From Pseudomaricurvus sp033283335 (GTDB lineage Bacteria > Pseudomonadota > Gammaproteobacteria > Pseudomonadales > Cellvibrionaceae): 64,000 nucleotides of DNA. A model generated the notes under the pieces. It saw only the letters and a list, made by a program, of their open reading frames with translations, ran no database searches and was not told where the DNA came from. Below, piece by piece: positions 16,268 to 25,123 of the stretch. Within the stretch, counting starts at the first letter, position 1. The number at the start of each line of letters is the position of its first letter. The stretch covers positions 434,001 through 498,000 of the forward strand of contig JAWMQP010000002.1 in the NCBI GenBank assembly GCA_033283335.1, in the 5' to 3' direction. The position numbers and the translations under genes are program-made.

Positions 16268-17533
16268 ATGAGCAATACCCTCAAACAGCGCTGGGTGACC
16301 CCTCTGGTTCGCCTTGTCTCGATCAGTGTGCTGCCAGTTTTGACTTACCTGCCAGCAGCCCAGGCTGAATTGACTCTCGACCCTCATGTGGCCGCTGTCG
16401 GTGCCACTTCTGACGTGCCGGTAGCCGTGCAAAACCTGCGTTGGCATATGAACGACGCCGAGTATAACGCGCTGGCGTTTCGCAGCATGCGGACCTTGTT
16501 TACCACTCGCACCGTGGGGCATTCGGGGACGGTAACCAATCTGCCCCGGGAGGATCACGAGCTGGATTTCAACTATCAGTTTGAGGGCAAAACCTACACC
16601 CCGGAGGAATTTCTCGATCGCACCTACACCAACGCCATGTTGGTGATGAAAGATGGCAAAGTGGTTTATGAGAATTACCTGAATCTCAGTCAGCCAGATA
16701 CCCATTTTATGGGTTGGTCCATGACCAAATCCATCACCTCCATTCTCGTGGGTGTGGCTTATGAAGAAGGCCTGATCAAATCCCTCGACGAAGACATTAC
16801 CCACTATTTACCCGAACTGAAAAAAGGCGCTTATAAAGGCGTGAGCATCCGTCAGGTGCTGCAGATGCGCTCTGGTGTCGATTACGAAGAGAGCTACGAT
16901 TTTGACAAGCCGGGCATTGCGGCCAGTAACCACATCACCTCGCTGGTGAAAAATGTCACCCGCTTTGTGGATGCGGCGAAAGACATTAAACGTGCTCATA
17001 AGCCGGGCAAAGTGTTCGCTTACAAAACCATTGATACCGCTGTGCTTGGACTGTTGCTGGAGCGGGTAACCGGTAAACACCTGGCAGCTTACACGGCGGA
17101 AAAACTGTGGGAGCCTCTGGGTGCTGAAGCTGATGGTTTCTACATTATGGATGGCCAGCCTGGCGTCGGTCGTGAATTCAGTGGTGCCGGATTCAATGCT
17201 GTACTGCGTGACTATGCGCGCATCGGAATGATGATGCTTAATGAAGGCCGTATCAATGGTAAACAGATCGTTTCTGCGGACTGGGTCAAGGCCGCTTCCA
17301 AGCCCGCAGGCGATGAAAAGTACCCGATGGATTATGGCTACCAGTGGTGGACAGTTTCTAACACGCCAGCGTACTCCGCCATCGGTTTGCAGGGTCAGTT
17401 TATCTTTGTCGATCCTTCCACTGATACCGTTATTGTGAAACTGAGTTACTTTCCGCCGGAGGACAAAGAAGAAGCAGCCATGCGGGAGACTTTCACTTTC
17501 TTTGCAGCAGCGTCACAGTGGAATCCGAACTAA
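16268..17533 (+). CDS. Secreted serine hydrolase, beta-lactamase/family VIII esterase fold
   Basis: The ATG at 16268 has GGAG about 9 bp upstream and a signal peptide ending YLPAAQA, so I prefer it to the in-frame ATG at 16229. The 421-residue product has the S151-x-x-K motif (SMTK) of class C beta-lactamase-like hydrolases and a downstream FAYKTIDTAVLG segment in the Y-x-x position. Relatives include family VIII esterases and 6-aminohexanoate-dimer hydrolase, which act on esters or amides. It is periplasmic or exported. It precedes a TonB receptor and an amidohydrolase lipoprotein, suggesting hydrolysis of an imported ester or amide. The substrate is unknown. Confidence 0.87.
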   Translation: MSNTLKQRWVTPLVRLVSISVLPVLTYLPAAQAELTLDPHVAAVGATSDVPVAVQNLRWHMNDAEYNALAFRSMRTLFTTRTVGHSGTVTNLPREDHELDFNYQFEGKTYTPEEFLDRTYTNAMLVMKDGKVVYENYLNLSQPDTHFMGWSMTKSITSILVGVAYEEGLIKSLDEDITHYLPELKKGAYKGVSIRQVLQMRSGVDYEESYDFDKPGIAASNHITSLVKNVTRFVDAAKDIKRAHKPGKVFAYKTIDTAVLGLLLERVTGKHLAAYTAEKLWEPLGAEADGFYIMDGQPGVGREFSGAGFNAVLRDYARIGMMMLNEGRINGKQIVSADWVKAASKPAGDEKYPMDYGYQWWTVSNTPAYSAIGLQGQFIFVDPSTDTVIVKLSYFPPEDKEEAAMRETFTFFAAASQWNPN

Positions 17534-17578
17534 AAACAGAAATAACAACCAACACTTTACGGAGAGAGTGATGGTTTA

Positions 17579-17600
17579 AGCCGGGGAAGATTCCCCGGCT
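17579..17600 (+). other. Hairpin between the serine hydrolase and TonB receptor genes
   Basis: AGCCGGGGAA (17579-17588) pairs perfectly with TTCCCCGGCT (17591-17600). No T-run follows. It may be an attenuator or mRNA-stability element controlling read-through into the receptor gene 41 bp downstream. Confidence 0.55.
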
Positions 17601-17640
17601 CAACCAAAATAATAATCTTCGATACCTTGAGGAATAGGCT

Positions 17641-19836
17641 ATGAAAAGAAACACCATGTTACTGAGTGCCATTATTGGCGCTACCAGTGGCCCCGCCTTC
17701 GCCCAGAATGACACAGCGGATAGCAAGTTGTTTCTGGAGGAAGTTGTAGTAACTGCGCAACGCCGTGAAGAAAACTTATTGGATTTGCCCATGTCCGCCA
17801 CGGCTTTTAACGGTGCCATGCTGAAAAATCAGGGTGTGGCCAAAATCATCGATTTGCAGACAGCTTCTCCATCCCTGTCCATCACCGATACTGGCCCTAC
17901 GTTAAGTGTCAATATCCGCGGTATTGGTATTGCCACCAATAATCCCAATGTAACCGCAGGCGTAGCTACTTACGTGGACGGCTTATTCCAGCCTCCTATT
18001 GTTCAGTCGAACAGTTTCTACGATATCGACACTGTTGAAGTCCTGCGCGGTCCACAGGGGACTTTTGTTGGTAATAATGCTACTGGCGGTGCCATCTTTA
18101 TTAACAGTAAAGATCCGCAGCTGGGAGAGTTCGGTGGCTATGGTGAAGTGAGCGCCGGCAACTACAGTAACCTGGGTTTTGAAGGTGCGGTAAATATACC
18201 GGTGTCGGATGACCTGGCGATTCGTTTTTCTGGCTTTACCCGTGACCGTGACAGTTACTATGACGACATTGGTCAATACGCTAATGAGCCTGGCAAGCTG
18301 GATGAATACAGCGCTCGCCTGGGAGTGCTTTGGAATCCCGGAAATTTCGATCTGCTCTTTAAGGCACAGACCAACAAGCGTGATACCGGGGGCTATCCGG
18401 CGCAACCCATTCCAGGAACCAGCCTGGATGCCTATCGCATTGACGATCCCTTTACCGTCGCTTTCGATGAAGACGTGTCCTATGAAGACGAAGGGGACAT
18501 GTACAGCCTGGAACTGAACTACGAACTGGCAAACGGCATTGTTTTACGTTCACTGACCGGTTATCAGGACAAGGAAATTACCAACATCTCCGATGTTGAC
18601 GGCAGTGATGCTCCTGTGATTGCCAACGCCGATGTGGATGAAAATTACTACGCCAATGAAACCCAGTGGAGTCAGGAGATTAATATCATTTCTCCGACCG
18701 ACGGCAAGTTTGACTGGGTGCTGGGCGCGTATTATCAGCGCAATGACATAGACGTGAAGATTACGGATACCCAGCCGATTCCTTTTGCGCCACCAGGCAT
18801 TAACATAGTGACCGATATCCCCAGCAGCAATGAGCGGGAAATTACCGGCTTTTTTGCCCAGGCTAACTACGAGTTTATGCCGTCCTGGGAATTGCAGGCC
18901 GGTGTCCGCCATTCCACCTATGAAATTGTGGGGGATGGGGGGGTCTTCCTCAGTGGCGCAGCTTTTCCTCCCGGGGGAATACAGGTGGCGGACCTGTCAG
19001 GCAAATACGATGATGACCGCACCACCGGTAAACTTGCCCTGAACTGGTATGTCAACGATGGTCTTGTGTACGCACAAGTATCCACCGGCTATAAACCGGG
19101 TGGTTTCAATTCCTCAACGACTCAATTCGAATCCGAAGATGTCACCAGCTATGAGCTGGGTTGGAAGTTCAGCAGTTTCGACGATCGTGTGCGCACACAA
19201 TTAACCGCATTTTATACCGACTACCGGGATTTCCAGTTTGCTGTGCTGCAGCCTGAAACAGGCGTGGAAGGCGCGCAGAATATTGCGGATATGACGATCA
19301 AAGGCTTTGAAGCACAGGTACAGGCCCGCCTGGGTAACTGGTTGATCAATGCGAACGCCGGTTACACCGAGTCTGATTTACCGGCCCAGACCTTTGTCAA
19401 TGTGCGTAAACTGCCTGGCAGTGGCCTGGGAGTACAATGTGCACCTGGACAGCCGCCGATCCCTGGTGTGTGCTTCGACTACAGTCCGTTCGTTGAAACC
19501 AACTCTGGCGGTGATGCCCTGTTTGCGCCTGAATGGACCTATAGCCTGGCGGTCAGTTATGAAATTGAGCTGGGCGACGGTTTGTACCTGACCCCACGGG
19601 TGAATTACTCGCACACCGACGAGCAGTACGCTTACCTGGCCTATTCACCCGTCACGGATACCCTGGACAGCCGGGATCTGGTGAATGCCTCGGTAACCCT
19701 GACCAACGATCTTTGGAAGGTGGAGCTGTACGGCACCAATCTGACCGACGAAGAATATGTGTCCGGTCAATATTTATCCACAGAATTCTACGGGGCTCCC
19801 CGGGAATATGGGCTGCGTTTCGGCGTAACCTTTTGA
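17641..19836 (+). CDS. TonB-dependent outer-membrane receptor, hydrolase module
   Basis: A 731-residue receptor. GAGGAATAGG precedes the ATG. A signal peptide ending SGPAFAQ is followed by a plausible TonB-box region (EEVVVTAQRREENLLDLP), a plug (VLRGPQGTFVGNNATGG) and a barrel ending YGLRFGVTF with terminal Phe. Relatives occur in sphingomonads and Cellvibrionales near aromatic and terpenoid genes. Flanked by a secreted hydrolase and a lipoprotein amidohydrolase, it probably imports the substrate or product of those enzymes. The ligand cannot be deduced from sequence. A clear terminator follows. Confidence 0.93.
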   Translation: MKRNTMLLSAIIGATSGPAFAQNDTADSKLFLEEVVVTAQRREENLLDLPMSATAFNGAMLKNQGVAKIIDLQTASPSLSITDTGPTLSVNIRGIGIATNNPNVTAGVATYVDGLFQPPIVQSNSFYDIDTVEVLRGPQGTFVGNNATGGAIFINSKDPQLGEFGGYGEVSAGNYSNLGFEGAVNIPVSDDLAIRFSGFTRDRDSYYDDIGQYANEPGKLDEYSARLGVLWNPGNFDLLFKAQTNKRDTGGYPAQPIPGTSLDAYRIDDPFTVAFDEDVSYEDEGDMYSLELNYELANGIVLRSLTGYQDKEITNISDVDGSDAPVIANADVDENYYANETQWSQEINIISPTDGKFDWVLGAYYQRNDIDVKITDTQPIPFAPPGINIVTDIPSSNEREITGFFAQANYEFMPSWELQAGVRHSTYEIVGDGGVFLSGAAFPPGGIQVADLSGKYDDDRTTGKLALNWYVNDGLVYAQVSTGYKPGGFNSSTTQFESEDVTSYELGWKFSSFDDRVRTQLTAFYTDYRDFQFAVLQPETGVEGAQNIADMTIKGFEAQVQARLGNWLINANAGYTESDLPAQTFVNVRKLPGSGLGVQCAPGQPPIPGVCFDYSPFVETNSGGDALFAPEWTYSLAVSYEIELGDGLYLTPRVNYSHTDEQYAYLAYSPVTDTLDSRDLVNASVTLTNDLWKVELYGTNLTDEEYVSGQYLSTEFYGAPREYGLRFGVTF

Positions 19837-19879
19837 TAAACACGTGCTTGGTGTACGTGTGAATCTCTCTCAAGCTTTG

Positions 19880-19909
19880 CCGGTTCACGGAGGTGAACCG
19901 GTATTTTTT
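19880..19909 (+). terminator. Rho-independent terminator after the TonB receptor
   Basis: CCGGTTCAC (19880-19888) pairs with GTGAACCGG (19893-19901) around a 4-nt loop, followed by TATTTTTT. The downstream lipoprotein gene therefore likely needs its own promoter or read-through. Confidence 0.88.
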
Positions 19910-19950
19910 CCAAGCAAGAACCACTCACTGCGAGCTTTACTGGAGAAACC

Positions 19951-21705
19951 ATGAAAACGTCGAGGCTACGTTGTTGCCTGTTAGCCCTCTTTACCCTTCA
20001 CATGAGTGCCTGCACTGACTCCAGTTCAGATAAACATGCATTGCCGAGTGCCGATACGGTTTTGCTGGATGGAAACATTGTGACTTCAGATCCTCAGAAT
20101 CCCGAAGTACAGGCTGTAGCGATTCGCAATGGAAAGTTTGTCTATGTGGGTGATAATGAAAGCGCCCGTTCGTGGATAGGTCCCACTACAGTGGTCAAAC
20201 AGTTGCAGGGCCAAACTGTTGTGCCCGGACTGATCGATGGGCATACACACGCCGGTATTCTTTCGTTGTTTGCATCGACGGATCTGGTGGTCTCCCCCGA
20301 GGAAGAACCAGCCAAACTGATGCAGTGGTTGCAACAGTACGCGAGTAAAAATCCGGACATTCCTTTTATCATTGCCGGCTTCTGGCGAACAGCCGATTTT
20401 GGTGTGGCCGGGCCTCACAAGTCGATGCTCGATAAGGCGATTAAGGATCGCCCGGTCGCGTTGATGGACGATTCGGGTCACAGTATGTGGCTTAACAGTA
20501 AAGCGCTTGAGGTGATGGGCATTGACGCTAACACCCCTGATCCCGCTCCCGGACTGGCGTTCTATGTTCGCGATCAGAATAACGAACCCACCGGCTGGGT
20601 GAAGGAATTTGCCACGGCGGCCATTCAGGAGCGGATTTTAAAGCCTGAGGATCCACAACGCTTCGCCAACAACCTGGAAACGTTCTTGAATTTTCTCTCC
20701 AGCAAAGGTGTCACCGGACTGTATGACGGTGGCAACTTGTGGCTGCATGATGAAGTGTATTCGGTACTATCCAGTTTGGATAAACAAGGCCGCCTGCCTC
20801 TCGATTATGAAGGCACGGTGCATGTACATTTGCCGGATCAAATCGACCGGGCGATTCCGGAACTCAAGCGTTTGCGTCAGCAATACAGCAGCGACCACTT
20901 GCATTTCAACACCATCAAGATTCATTTTGATGGTGTGCATGAAATTCGTACTTCCGCAGTATTGCATGGGTTTGAAGACGATCCTGAGAATACCGGTGGA
21001 ACCCTGATCAGCCAGCAGCGATTGGTTCAGTTTCTGCGGGAACTGCATCAGGAAAAACTGGACCTGCACCTGCATGTGGTGGGCGACCGAGCCACACATA
21101 TCGCGCTGGATGCCTATGAAGAAGCCCGACAGCAGGGGTGGGATTATCCCCGACTCACCCTTTGTCATCTGGAATTGGTCGATGATGAAGATATCGTCCG
21201 CTTCAAACAGCTTGGGGTCATCGCCAACTTCACCCCTCACTGGTTCGGGGACCTGTTCCAGGGGGGAGAGCAGACTCTGGGGGAACGCAACCAGCATAAG
21301 ATGCGGGCAAAATCCTTTATTGAGGCTGGTGCAACGGTCAGCTTTTCCAGTGACGTGGTGGCGCCCATTGAGTTTGAACGCGCCAACCCGTTTCTCGGTA
21401 TGCAGATTGGTATGAATCGGCAGGAGCCTGAAGGCGGTACACAAGCTCATATTATGCAGCCAGTCGACGAGCGTTTGACCTTATCGCAACTGATTCAGGG
21501 CTACACCATCAATGGCGCTTATCAGCTCAGAAAAGAGGATTCGAGAGGTTCCATCCGTGTTGGTAAATCGGCCGATCTGGTGGTACTGGAAAACAATTTA
21601 TTTAATCTGAGTTCATACCAAATAGCAGATGTTCAGGTTGCCCAAACAATGCTGGAAGGGCAATGGGTGTATAACCATCAAACAACAGGTGAGACCAATG
21701 AGTAA
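19951..21705 (+). CDS. Lipoprotein amidohydrolase, YtcJ-like metal-dependent hydrolase
   Basis: A 584-residue amidohydrolase-superfamily protein with a lipobox (LHMSAC), so it is probably anchored in the periplasm. Metal-binding motifs are visible: PGLIDGHTHAG at about residue 90, HLHVVGDRA, CHLELV, and FSSDVVAP with the terminal aspartate. The composite beta-sandwich pieces (ADTVLLDGNIVTSD and KSADLVVLE) flank the barrel. YtcJ-type enzymes hydrolyse diverse amide or ester-like bonds and are poorly characterised. Its last 8 bp overlap the Tat-exported DUF3237 gene, indicating coupled expression. No cytoplasmic role is expected. Confidence 0.86.
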   Translation: MKTSRLRCCLLALFTLHMSACTDSSSDKHALPSADTVLLDGNIVTSDPQNPEVQAVAIRNGKFVYVGDNESARSWIGPTTVVKQLQGQTVVPGLIDGHTHAGILSLFASTDLVVSPEEEPAKLMQWLQQYASKNPDIPFIIAGFWRTADFGVAGPHKSMLDKAIKDRPVALMDDSGHSMWLNSKALEVMGIDANTPDPAPGLAFYVRDQNNEPTGWVKEFATAAIQERILKPEDPQRFANNLETFLNFLSSKGVTGLYDGGNLWLHDEVYSVLSSLDKQGRLPLDYEGTVHVHLPDQIDRAIPELKRLRQQYSSDHLHFNTIKIHFDGVHEIRTSAVLHGFEDDPENTGGTLISQQRLVQFLRELHQEKLDLHLHVVGDRATHIALDAYEEARQQGWDYPRLTLCHLELVDDEDIVRFKQLGVIANFTPHWFGDLFQGGEQTLGERNQHKMRAKSFIEAGATVSFSSDVVAPIEFERANPFLGMQIGMNRQEPEGGTQAHIMQPVDERLTLSQLIQGYTINGAYQLRKEDSRGSIRVGKSADLVVLENNLFNLSSYQIADVQVAQTMLEGQWVYNHQTTGETNE

Positions 21706-22336
21706 AACATTATCGCGACGAACGGCACTGATGGGTATGGCAAGTGGCATCGGCTCTGTGGGGCTGGGCAGCTTGACATTGGGTTCGGCCGGAGTGAATG
21801 CGGCAGGCCAGGCCAGCAATGGCGCTCAAGCATCGGCCCTGGCGTGGGGGGCAGAAAAAAAACTGGCCCATCGAAACATCGACGCTGAATTGGTGTTACA
21901 AATCCATGTGAAACTGGGTGAAACCGAAGATATGGGTAAGGGCGCCGACGGACATCGTATTAACTACCCGATTGTCGGTGGTCACTTTGTCGGTAAAGGC
22001 CTGAAAGGCGAAGTGGTGCCTGGTGGCGCGGACATGTCCGTTGAGCGCAACGATGGCGTGACAATGATTGAAGCCCTGTATCGCCTGAAAACGGATGATG
22101 GCCAGATCATCATCATCCACAATCCGGGCATCTGGCGACCCAACGATGTGGGGCTGAAAAAGCTGAAGGCCGGTGAGCCATTGCTGGAGCAGGATTTTTA
22201 TTGCCTGACCACACCAAGTTTTAAGACCTCGCCCGGAAAGTACAACTGGTTAACCCAGAATATCTTTATCGGGACTATCGATGATCTGGACGAGTATGGG
22301 GTGTTGATTGGTTGTTACCAGATGACCCAGGCCTAA
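21698..22336 (+). CDS. Tat-exported DUF3237-family protein
   Basis: The ATG at 21698 overlaps the upstream stop and gives 212 residues starting MSKTLSRRTALMGMASG, a twin-arginine signal with RR at 7-8, followed by a hydrophobic stretch and an AAGQA cleavage region. The mature part (LQIHVKLGETEDMGKGADGH, then INYPIVGGHFVGKGLKGEVV) matches the DUF3237 beta-barrel fold. The family has no assigned reaction but often appears in aromatic or steroid catabolic clusters. Tat export suggests a folded, perhaps cofactor-bearing periplasmic protein working with the lipoprotein amidohydrolase. Confidence 0.85.
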   Translation: MSKTLSRRTALMGMASGIGSVGLGSLTLGSAGVNAAGQASNGAQASALAWGAEKKLAHRNIDAELVLQIHVKLGETEDMGKGADGHRINYPIVGGHFVGKGLKGEVVPGGADMSVERNDGVTMIEALYRLKTDDGQIIIIHNPGIWRPNDVGLKKLKAGEPLLEQDFYCLTTPSFKTSPGKYNWLTQNIFIGTIDDLDEYGVLIGCYQMTQA

Positions 22337-22385
22337 CTTCGAAAAATCCAATCGAGTTTTTGAGGCTGATTTTTACTCGAATTTC

Positions 22386-22402
22386 GCCGGGCCATGCCCG
22401 GC
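22386..22402. terminator. Convergent-gene hairpin after DUF3237
   Basis: GCCGGGC and GCCCGGC form a 7-bp stem around CAT between the convergent DUF3237 and gallate dioxygenase genes. No T-run is obvious on either strand. Confidence 0.45.
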
Positions 22403-22423
22403 CAAAAGTCTTTCCGGGTGAGA

Positions 22424-23680
22424 CTAGTTGTCTTGCCCGGCCACGGAGTATTTCATGGCGACGTTTCGAGTGGCCTGGAACTCCTCCAGGGTTTTACCGC
22501 TCATCTGTGCGTAAACATCAAGATTGGAGAGTCCTACGACAGCGGCCATTTTTTCAAGACTGAAAAAGATCACGCCATAGTGGATCAGCCCAATCCAGTC
22601 TCTGGAACTGATCAGATTTCTTTCCTGTTGCGTCAATTGGTAATCGCTAAACAGGGCTTCGGGTTCATCCAGAAACCGGCGACGGTGTGCCGGTTCAATC
22701 AAGCGATGCAAAAAGTCATTGATGCGATAGGCTGCGTGCGAGGTTTCCAGTGTAAAGGGATAGGTTCCCTCCAGTTTTTCTGCTCCAGCCAGCTGTTTTT
22801 TTACTTTCTGTCGCTGCTCTTGAAGGGTGACATCAAAGGCCTGTGATTCGTTCTCATAAATGACTGTGGCAATATTGGTCATGGATGGGAGATGGGTGCC
22901 CCTGTGTACGCAGCGAACTTGTGACGACAGCGCCCCGCGCATAATCAGCCACATAATCACTTCGGCACCTTCCAAACCGCCGAGTCTGGCGAAATCGGCA
23001 TGAGTGAGATGGGTCAGTGATTCGGGATCATGTTGCAGTAAGTCGAGAAATTGCTCATCCCAATCGGTATCATTAAAGCCACAGCGCTCGCCGTGGACTT
23101 GATGAGACAAACCGCCTGTTGACACCAGAGCCACCTTCAAATCTTCAGGGTAACTTTCTATTGCCCGGCGCAAAGCACGGCCCATGTAAAAACAGCGTTT
23201 GGCCGTTGGTATTGGAAACTGCAAAACCCCCACCTGGAATGGGATGATCGCATTGGACCAGGATTTGCCACGATCGGTCATCATTGATAGCGGAGAAAAT
23301 AAGCCGTGATCAATGGGCTTTTTTTGAAAGAAGGATACGTCAAACTCATCGGCAAACAGCGAGTGGCCGATATGCCGTGCTAACTGGGCGTGGCCCGGAA
23401 CTGGCGGGTATTCTCGTGGACCACCGCCCTCATCGGCTGTGACATAACAATCATCTACGCCCAATACAAAGGGGGAGTAGTGATCAAAAAAAAACGAGGT
23501 GATGTGATCATTGTAGATAAAGAACAGCACATCCGGATTGTTCGCTTTCAACCACTCCTGGATTGGATCAAACAGCTCAAATACCTGTTTCCAGCTGGGA
23601 TCGTCAGCGGATTTTTGATCTTTTGCAAAACCAATAGTGGGTGAGTGTGAGGCGGCAATACCTCCGATTATTTGTGCCAT
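22424..23680 (-). CDS. galA: Gallate dioxygenase-like extradiol enzyme (fused LigB-LigA type)
   Basis: A 418-residue type II extradiol dioxygenase. I chose the ATG at 23680 (AGGAAACG upstream), which starts MAQIIGGIAASHSP; an in-frame start at 23740 would add 20 unconserved residues. The LigB-like part carries iron ligands matching the DesB family (H12, H59 and about E240) and active-site histidines near 125 and 193 (GGLSHQVHG). The last about 120 residues resemble the LigA alpha subunit (INDFLHRLIEPAHRRRFLDE and RDWIGLIHYG). This fusion is typical of gallate dioxygenases, which open gallate to 4-oxalomesaconate. Its neighbours, an AAHS transporter and a LysR regulator, mirror the Pseudomonas putida gal cluster. 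Protocatechuate-type substrates remain possible. Confidence 0.88.
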   Translation of the reverse strand: MAQIIGGIAASHSPTIGFAKDQKSADDPSWKQVFELFDPIQEWLKANNPDVLFFIYNDHITSFFFDHYSPFVLGVDDCYVTADEGGGPREYPPVPGHAQLARHIGHSLFADEFDVSFFQKKPIDHGLFSPLSMMTDRGKSWSNAIIPFQVGVLQFPIPTAKRCFYMGRALRRAIESYPEDLKVALVSTGGLSHQVHGERCGFNDTDWDEQFLDLLQHDPESLTHLTHADFARLGGLEGAEVIMWLIMRGALSSQVRCVHRGTHLPSMTNIATVIYENESQAFDVTLQEQRQKVKKQLAGAEKLEGTYPFTLETSHAAYRINDFLHRLIEPAHRRRFLDEPEALFSDYQLTQQERNLISSRDWIGLIHYGVIFFSLEKMAAVVGLSNLDVYAQMSGKTLEEFQATRNVAMKYSVAGQDN

Positions 23681-23693
23681 AATCGTTTCCTGT

Positions 23694-24992
23694 TTATTGA
23701 ATGTTAGGATTTGACAGCTTGGCGATGGCAATGCCGGCAACCACCAGCGGTAATCCGAAAATTACAAAGGTCCAACTGATAGAAACTCCGGCCGCGAGAA
23801 AGAAGCCGGCCAGGCTGGGTCCCAATATGGCCCCAATTCGACCGGCGCCGATGGCCCAGCCGACACCGGTTGTTCGTATTTCGGTTGGATAGAGTCTGGC
23901 GGCTACTGCGTACAAGCCGGTGAAGCCCCCTTGCACGAAGTACATCAATATAAAGATCAACACCAGAATGACCATCACCGATACGCTGACATTGCCATAG
24001 GCCACAGCCATGATTGAGCCGCAGATAAAAAACACCGTTATGACCGGTTGTAGGCCATATTTTTTCGATAGATAACCGAGGCTGATGGAGCCTAAAAACG
24101 CGCCTAAATTCAGCGAGATTCCGGCGTACATGGCATTTTCTATATCAAGACCGGATTCCACCGCCAACTTAACCACCCAGCTGAAGAGAAAATACAAGGT
24201 GGCAAAACTCATCATAAACGCGAGCCACAATATGCAGGTCGAACGTTTTAAGGCTGGACTCAGCAGGGCTTTGACACCGATGGATTGTCGGCTTGACGCT
24301 TCAATATCAGGCAATCGGTTCAGTGGTGGGTGGGCGAGATCAATGAGAATACGATTGGCCCGTGACAAGGCGAGACGTGGTTGCTTGTCGAGCAGGAAAG
24401 CCAACGACTCGGGCAAGCCCCAAAACACCACCGGCAGGGCAATCAATGACACTACGCTTGCCGTGATAAACAGCGGACGCCAGCCGAACTGCGGCAACAT
24501 CCAGGCGGCGAGGAACCCGGATATAATGGCACCAATGGGGTAGCCGGCATGCAACAGCAATATATTCAGGTTTCTATGACGGTCCGGGGAGTACTCCGAC
24601 ACCATCGAGGTCAGGCTTGCCAGCATCGAGCCGATGCCTATACCGGCCAGCAAGCGCAGTACCGCCAACTGCGTCACGGATTGCGCGAACGCGGTGGCCA
24701 TCATGCCCGCGGTAATGACGATCAAGCTGAGCAGGATCATGGTGCGCCTGCCGATGATGTCGGTGTAGGGCGAGACAAACACCGCACCTATAGCCATGCC
24801 CACCAGGGCGGCACTGAAAACAATACCCAGTGATTGTGGGCTCATAGACCAGTTGTCGGCAATCAGCGGCGCCGCGAAAGAAATAGCCAGCACATCCATC
24901 CCGTCCAGCATATTGAGAAAGAAGCAAATAGCGATAATGCGGATTTGCAGGCCAGAGAAGGGCAGGTCATCGATAATTTGATGAATATTCAT
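23694..24992 (-). CDS. MFS aromatic acid:H+ symporter, probable gallate transporter (GalT-like)
   Basis: A 432-residue AAHS-family carrier. An in-frame GTG two codons upstream (24998) is an alternative start, and neither has a clear ribosome site. The signature LDGMDVLAISFAAP lies in helix 1, followed by TDIIGRRTM in the cytoplasmic loop. It ends 13 bp before the gallate dioxygenase start and follows a TonB receptor gene, so all three should be one transcript. The arrangement supports gallate uptake across the inner membrane. It is a paralogue of the carrier at 12996-14327. Confidence 0.9.
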   Translation of the reverse strand: MNIHQIIDDLPFSGLQIRIIAICFFLNMLDGMDVLAISFAAPLIADNWSMSPQSLGIVFSAALVGMAIGAVFVSPYTDIIGRRTMILLSLIVITAGMMATAFAQSVTQLAVLRLLAGIGIGSMLASLTSMVSEYSPDRHRNLNILLLHAGYPIGAIISGFLAAWMLPQFGWRPLFITASVVSLIALPVVFWGLPESLAFLLDKQPRLALSRANRILIDLAHPPLNRLPDIEASSRQSIGVKALLSPALKRSTCILWLAFMMSFATLYFLFSWVVKLAVESGLDIENAMYAGISLNLGAFLGSISLGYLSKKYGLQPVITVFFICGSIMAVAYGNVSVSVMVILVLIFILMYFVQGGFTGLYAVAARLYPTEIRTTGVGWAIGAGRIGAILGPSLAGFFLAAGVSISWTFVIFGLPLVVAGIAIAKLSNPNIQ

Positions 24993-25033
24993 AGACACAA
25001 CATTTCATTTGGGGACAGAGCGTCTTCACAATA

Positions 25034-25107
25034 GCCAGACTTAGAGGTCTGGCATTACTCGACCTGGAGATTGTGGGCGTGACGGGTATTCAATACCCGG
25101 TCACGCC
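25034..25107 (-). other. Two hairpins between the TonB receptor and transporter genes
   Basis: Reading leftward, GGCGTGAC/GTCACGCC with an inner GGGTATT/AATACCC forms a long stem (25076-25107). A 7-bp stem, GCCAGAC/GTCTGGC, follows (25034-25053). Neither has a T-run. They may partly terminate or process the receptor-transporter transcript. Confidence 0.55.
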
Positions 25108-25123
25108 TGTGGCAGAGCCGTGC

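Noticed and set aside
20767..21450. A 227-codon frame on the minus strand within the amidohydrolase
   Set aside because: Antisense to metal-binding motifs of a clear enzyme; no domain recognised.
22394..22846. A plus-strand frame overlapping the 3-prime end of the gallate dioxygenase gene
   Set aside because: It lies antisense to the LigA-like domain. The real gene explains the coding character.
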